Source: Pseudomonadota bacterium
Lineage (GTDB): Bacteria; Pseudomonadota; Gammaproteobacteria; Steroidobacterales; Steroidobacteraceae
Direction: 5' to 3'
DNA length: 8,752 nt
NCBI GenBank assembly: GCA_021815905.1
Contig: JAKAZP010000084.1
Span: 1 to 8,752, forward strand
This document shows positions 7,546 through 8,752 of this stretch, in pieces. Numbering within the stretch: the first letter of the stretch is position 1; the number at the start of each line of letters is the position of its first letter. The position numbers and the translations under genes were made by a program. The notes below the pieces were generated by a model, which saw only the letters and a program-made list of their open reading frames with translations, was not told where the DNA came from and searched no databases.

Positions 7546-7618
7546 CGGTCTCCTCGAGCCTCTGGTGTGCTGACCCGGGGACCGATTCTAGCGCAGCGCC
7601 GCCCGCGCGGCCCCGCCT
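7546..7618 (-). promoter_or_regulatory. Short gap with possible promoter for the TPR-sulfotransferase gene
   Basis: The 73 bp between the receptor stop and the sulfotransferase start hold TAGAAT (7585-7590 on the minus strand), a five-of-six match to a sigma-70 -10 box, with no clear -35. A small stem (GCCGC, CCGC loop, GCGGC, 7598-7611) lies before it but has no T run, so it is a poor terminator. The sulfotransferase gene may be read both from this promoter and from the receptor mRNA. Confidence 0.4.
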
Positions 7619-8752
7619 TCACCGATGCTGCGAGAAGCTGTAGCTGAACGTGAGCTCGATCGTCCGCGGCCGCATCGGCGTCTCGGTGAGGATGAACTGC
7701 CGGCTGGTCGTGAACAGGCTCTTGTTGACGTCGGTGATGTTCGTGCCGATGAGCGACACCGTCCAGTCATCCTTCGAGACTCCGGCCGACATGTCGTACG
7801 TCGTCCATGCCGGCTGATCGTAGGCCTCGACGTTGCCGGCCGCCGACAGCGAGTGCCCCTGGTGCTGCATGCCGATCTGAACGTACGGCAGGTAATTGCC
7901 GAGAGTCCAGTCGTAGCGGGCGCGCAGATTCCCCTCGAAGGGCGGGGAGTCGGCGAGGGGGCTCCCCTGGACGCCGTAGACGTTCTGCACCGGGGTCGCG
8001 ATACCGTTGACGTAGAAGCTGGTGATCGGCTTGCCGAAGTCCGCCGTCCCCGGGATGTTGCCGACCAGCGCCGGGGAATTGACCAGCCTGCTGCTGTTCC
8101 AGGCCGCCGAGCCGTTGATCGACAGCCCCTGCCACACCCTCGCGGCGAGCTGAATCTCGATGCCCTTGACCTGATAATCCGGGCCGTTGGTGTTGTAGGT
8201 CAGGTTGCCGAGACCGCATTGCGGGCAGAAGAAGCTGACCTGGGCGTTGCTCCAGTTTTCCTGATAGAGAGCGCCGTCGAACTCCAGGTGGCGGTCGAAC
8301 CACATGGTCTTCCAGCCGACCTCGTTGTTGGTGAGATTGTCGGACAGGTAGGTCTTGGGCGTCGCGTACTGGTTGACGCCCAGGACGTTCGGCAGGTGAT
8401 CCGAGCTGCCGCGGTTGAAGCCGCCCGGCCTGAAGCCCTGGGAATAGGTGTAGTACACGAGGGCATCGGGCGTGACGTGCCAGGAGAGATCGGCGCGGCC
8501 CCGCATGCCGGACTCGGTCAGGGTGTGCGGATTCTGCAGGGCGAAGTTGGTCCCGTAGGGCGATTTTGCGCCGTCCGGATAGCCGCCGGTACCGCAGGCC
8601 CCGAAGAACGTCGCGGTGCCGAACGCCTTGCAGTAGAAGCTGCCGACGTCGCCGCCGAGCTGCGAGTTGTACATGTGGAAGTAGCGCACGCCGCCGGTGA
8701 TCGTCAGCTTGTGCGGCACGATGTCGAAGGACACGGAGGTATACGCCGCCTT
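7619..8752 (-). CDS. TonB-dependent receptor, C-terminal beta-barrel part (N-terminus beyond window)
   Basis: The frame is open from the stop to the right edge of the window, giving 377 residues of the C-terminal half of an outer-membrane TonB-dependent receptor. The visible part begins KAAYTSVSFDIVP; an in-frame GTG near 8734 lies inside the barrel and is not the start. Alternating aromatic/hydrophobic strands and loops are clear, including YYTYSQGFRPGGFNRG (100-115), a classic receptor motif, TNNEVGWK (141-148), KGIEIQLAA (196-204), GTNITDVN (near 340) and a final amphipathic strand IELTFSYSF before a short SQHR tail. Signal peptide, TonB box and plug should lie off the window. Such receptors import large or scarce substrates with energy from TonB-ExbBD. 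Two cysteine pairs, Cys41/Cys53 and CPQC (176-179), probably sit in surface loops. The ligand cannot be told from this part. Confidence 0.93.
   Translation of the reverse strand, partial: KAAYTSVSFDIVPHKLTITGGVRYFHMYNSQLGGDVGSFYCKAFGTATFFGACGTGGYPDGAKSPYGTNFALQNPHTLTESGMRGRADLSWHVTPDALVYYTYSQGFRPGGFNRGSSDHLPNVLGVNQYATPKTYLSDNLTNNEVGWKTMWFDRHLEFDGALYQENWSNAQVSFFCPQCGLGNLTYNTNGPDYQVKGIEIQLAARVWQGLSINGSAAWNSSRLVNSPALVGNIPGTADFGKPITSFYVNGIATPVQNVYGVQGSPLADSPPFEGNLRARYDWTLGNYLPYVQIGMQHQGHSLSAAGNVEAYDQPAWTTYDMSAGVSKDDWTVSLIGTNITDVNKSLFTTSRQFILTETPMRPRTIELTFSYSFSQHR

Noticed and set aside
7598..7611. Terminator hairpin between the receptor and sulfotransferase genes.
   Set aside because: The stem is only five base pairs and no T run follows it on the minus strand.
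5671..7647. A 658-codon open frame on the plus strand opposite the TPR-sulfotransferase gene.
   Set aside because: It lies antisense to a gene with clear domains, its translation is Arg/Ala/Glu-rich with no recognisable family, and such long antisense frames are common in GC-rich DNA where stop codons are rare.

Overview
The window is a GC-rich (roughly two-thirds G+C), gene-dense bacterial segment with five protein genes and one intergenic region of any size. Coding style, a TonB-dependent outer-membrane receptor and a TPR-sulfotransferase fusion gene suggest a Gram-negative proteobacterium, perhaps a Steroidobacter/Nevskiales-like gammaproteobacterium or an alphaproteobacterium. That taxonomic guess rests on gene content only. 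No RNA gene, insertion sequence, CRISPR array or phage gene is visible.

Left block (1-4204, minus strand). Reading right to left, this looks like an operon: a GcvA-like LysR regulator, then a dimethylglycine-dehydrogenase-type flavoprotein with a folate (GcvT) domain, then a betaine-homocysteine-methyltransferase-like enzyme that runs off the left edge. The regulator and flavoprotein genes share an ATGA stop/start overlap. The flavoprotein and methyltransferase genes are 14 bp apart, with a strong Shine-Dalgarno sequence touching the stop codon. Together the two enzymes could move methyl groups from an N-methylated compound to homocysteine (giving methionine) and to tetrahydrofolate (giving methylene-THF). 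Several residues that hold betaine in human BHMT appear replaced in the methyltransferase, so its methyl donor may not be glycine betaine.

Centre (4205-4393). A 189-bp divergent region separates the LysR gene from a plus-strand gene. It holds a perfect 14-bp palindrome and a 9-bp direct repeat (TTCGATGCC twice, 13 bp apart), both candidate operator elements.

Centre-right (4394-5542, plus strand). An enolase-superfamily enzyme of the mandelate-racemase subgroup, with a KxR motif, three acidic metal ligands and a His-Asp dyad. Its substrate is unknown; position suggests control by the LysR protein and a carboxylate substrate related to the left-hand pathway.

Right block (5551-8752, minus strand). 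A TonB-dependent receptor (C-terminal 377 residues visible; the start lies beyond the right edge) is followed after 73 bp by a 664-residue protein with TPR repeats and a PAPS-dependent sulfotransferase domain. It converges on the enolase-superfamily gene with only 8 bp between stop codons. Nothing here is proven to be a new system. The parts most worth following are the methyl-transfer operon with an altered methyl-donor pocket and its divergent orphan enolase-superfamily partner.
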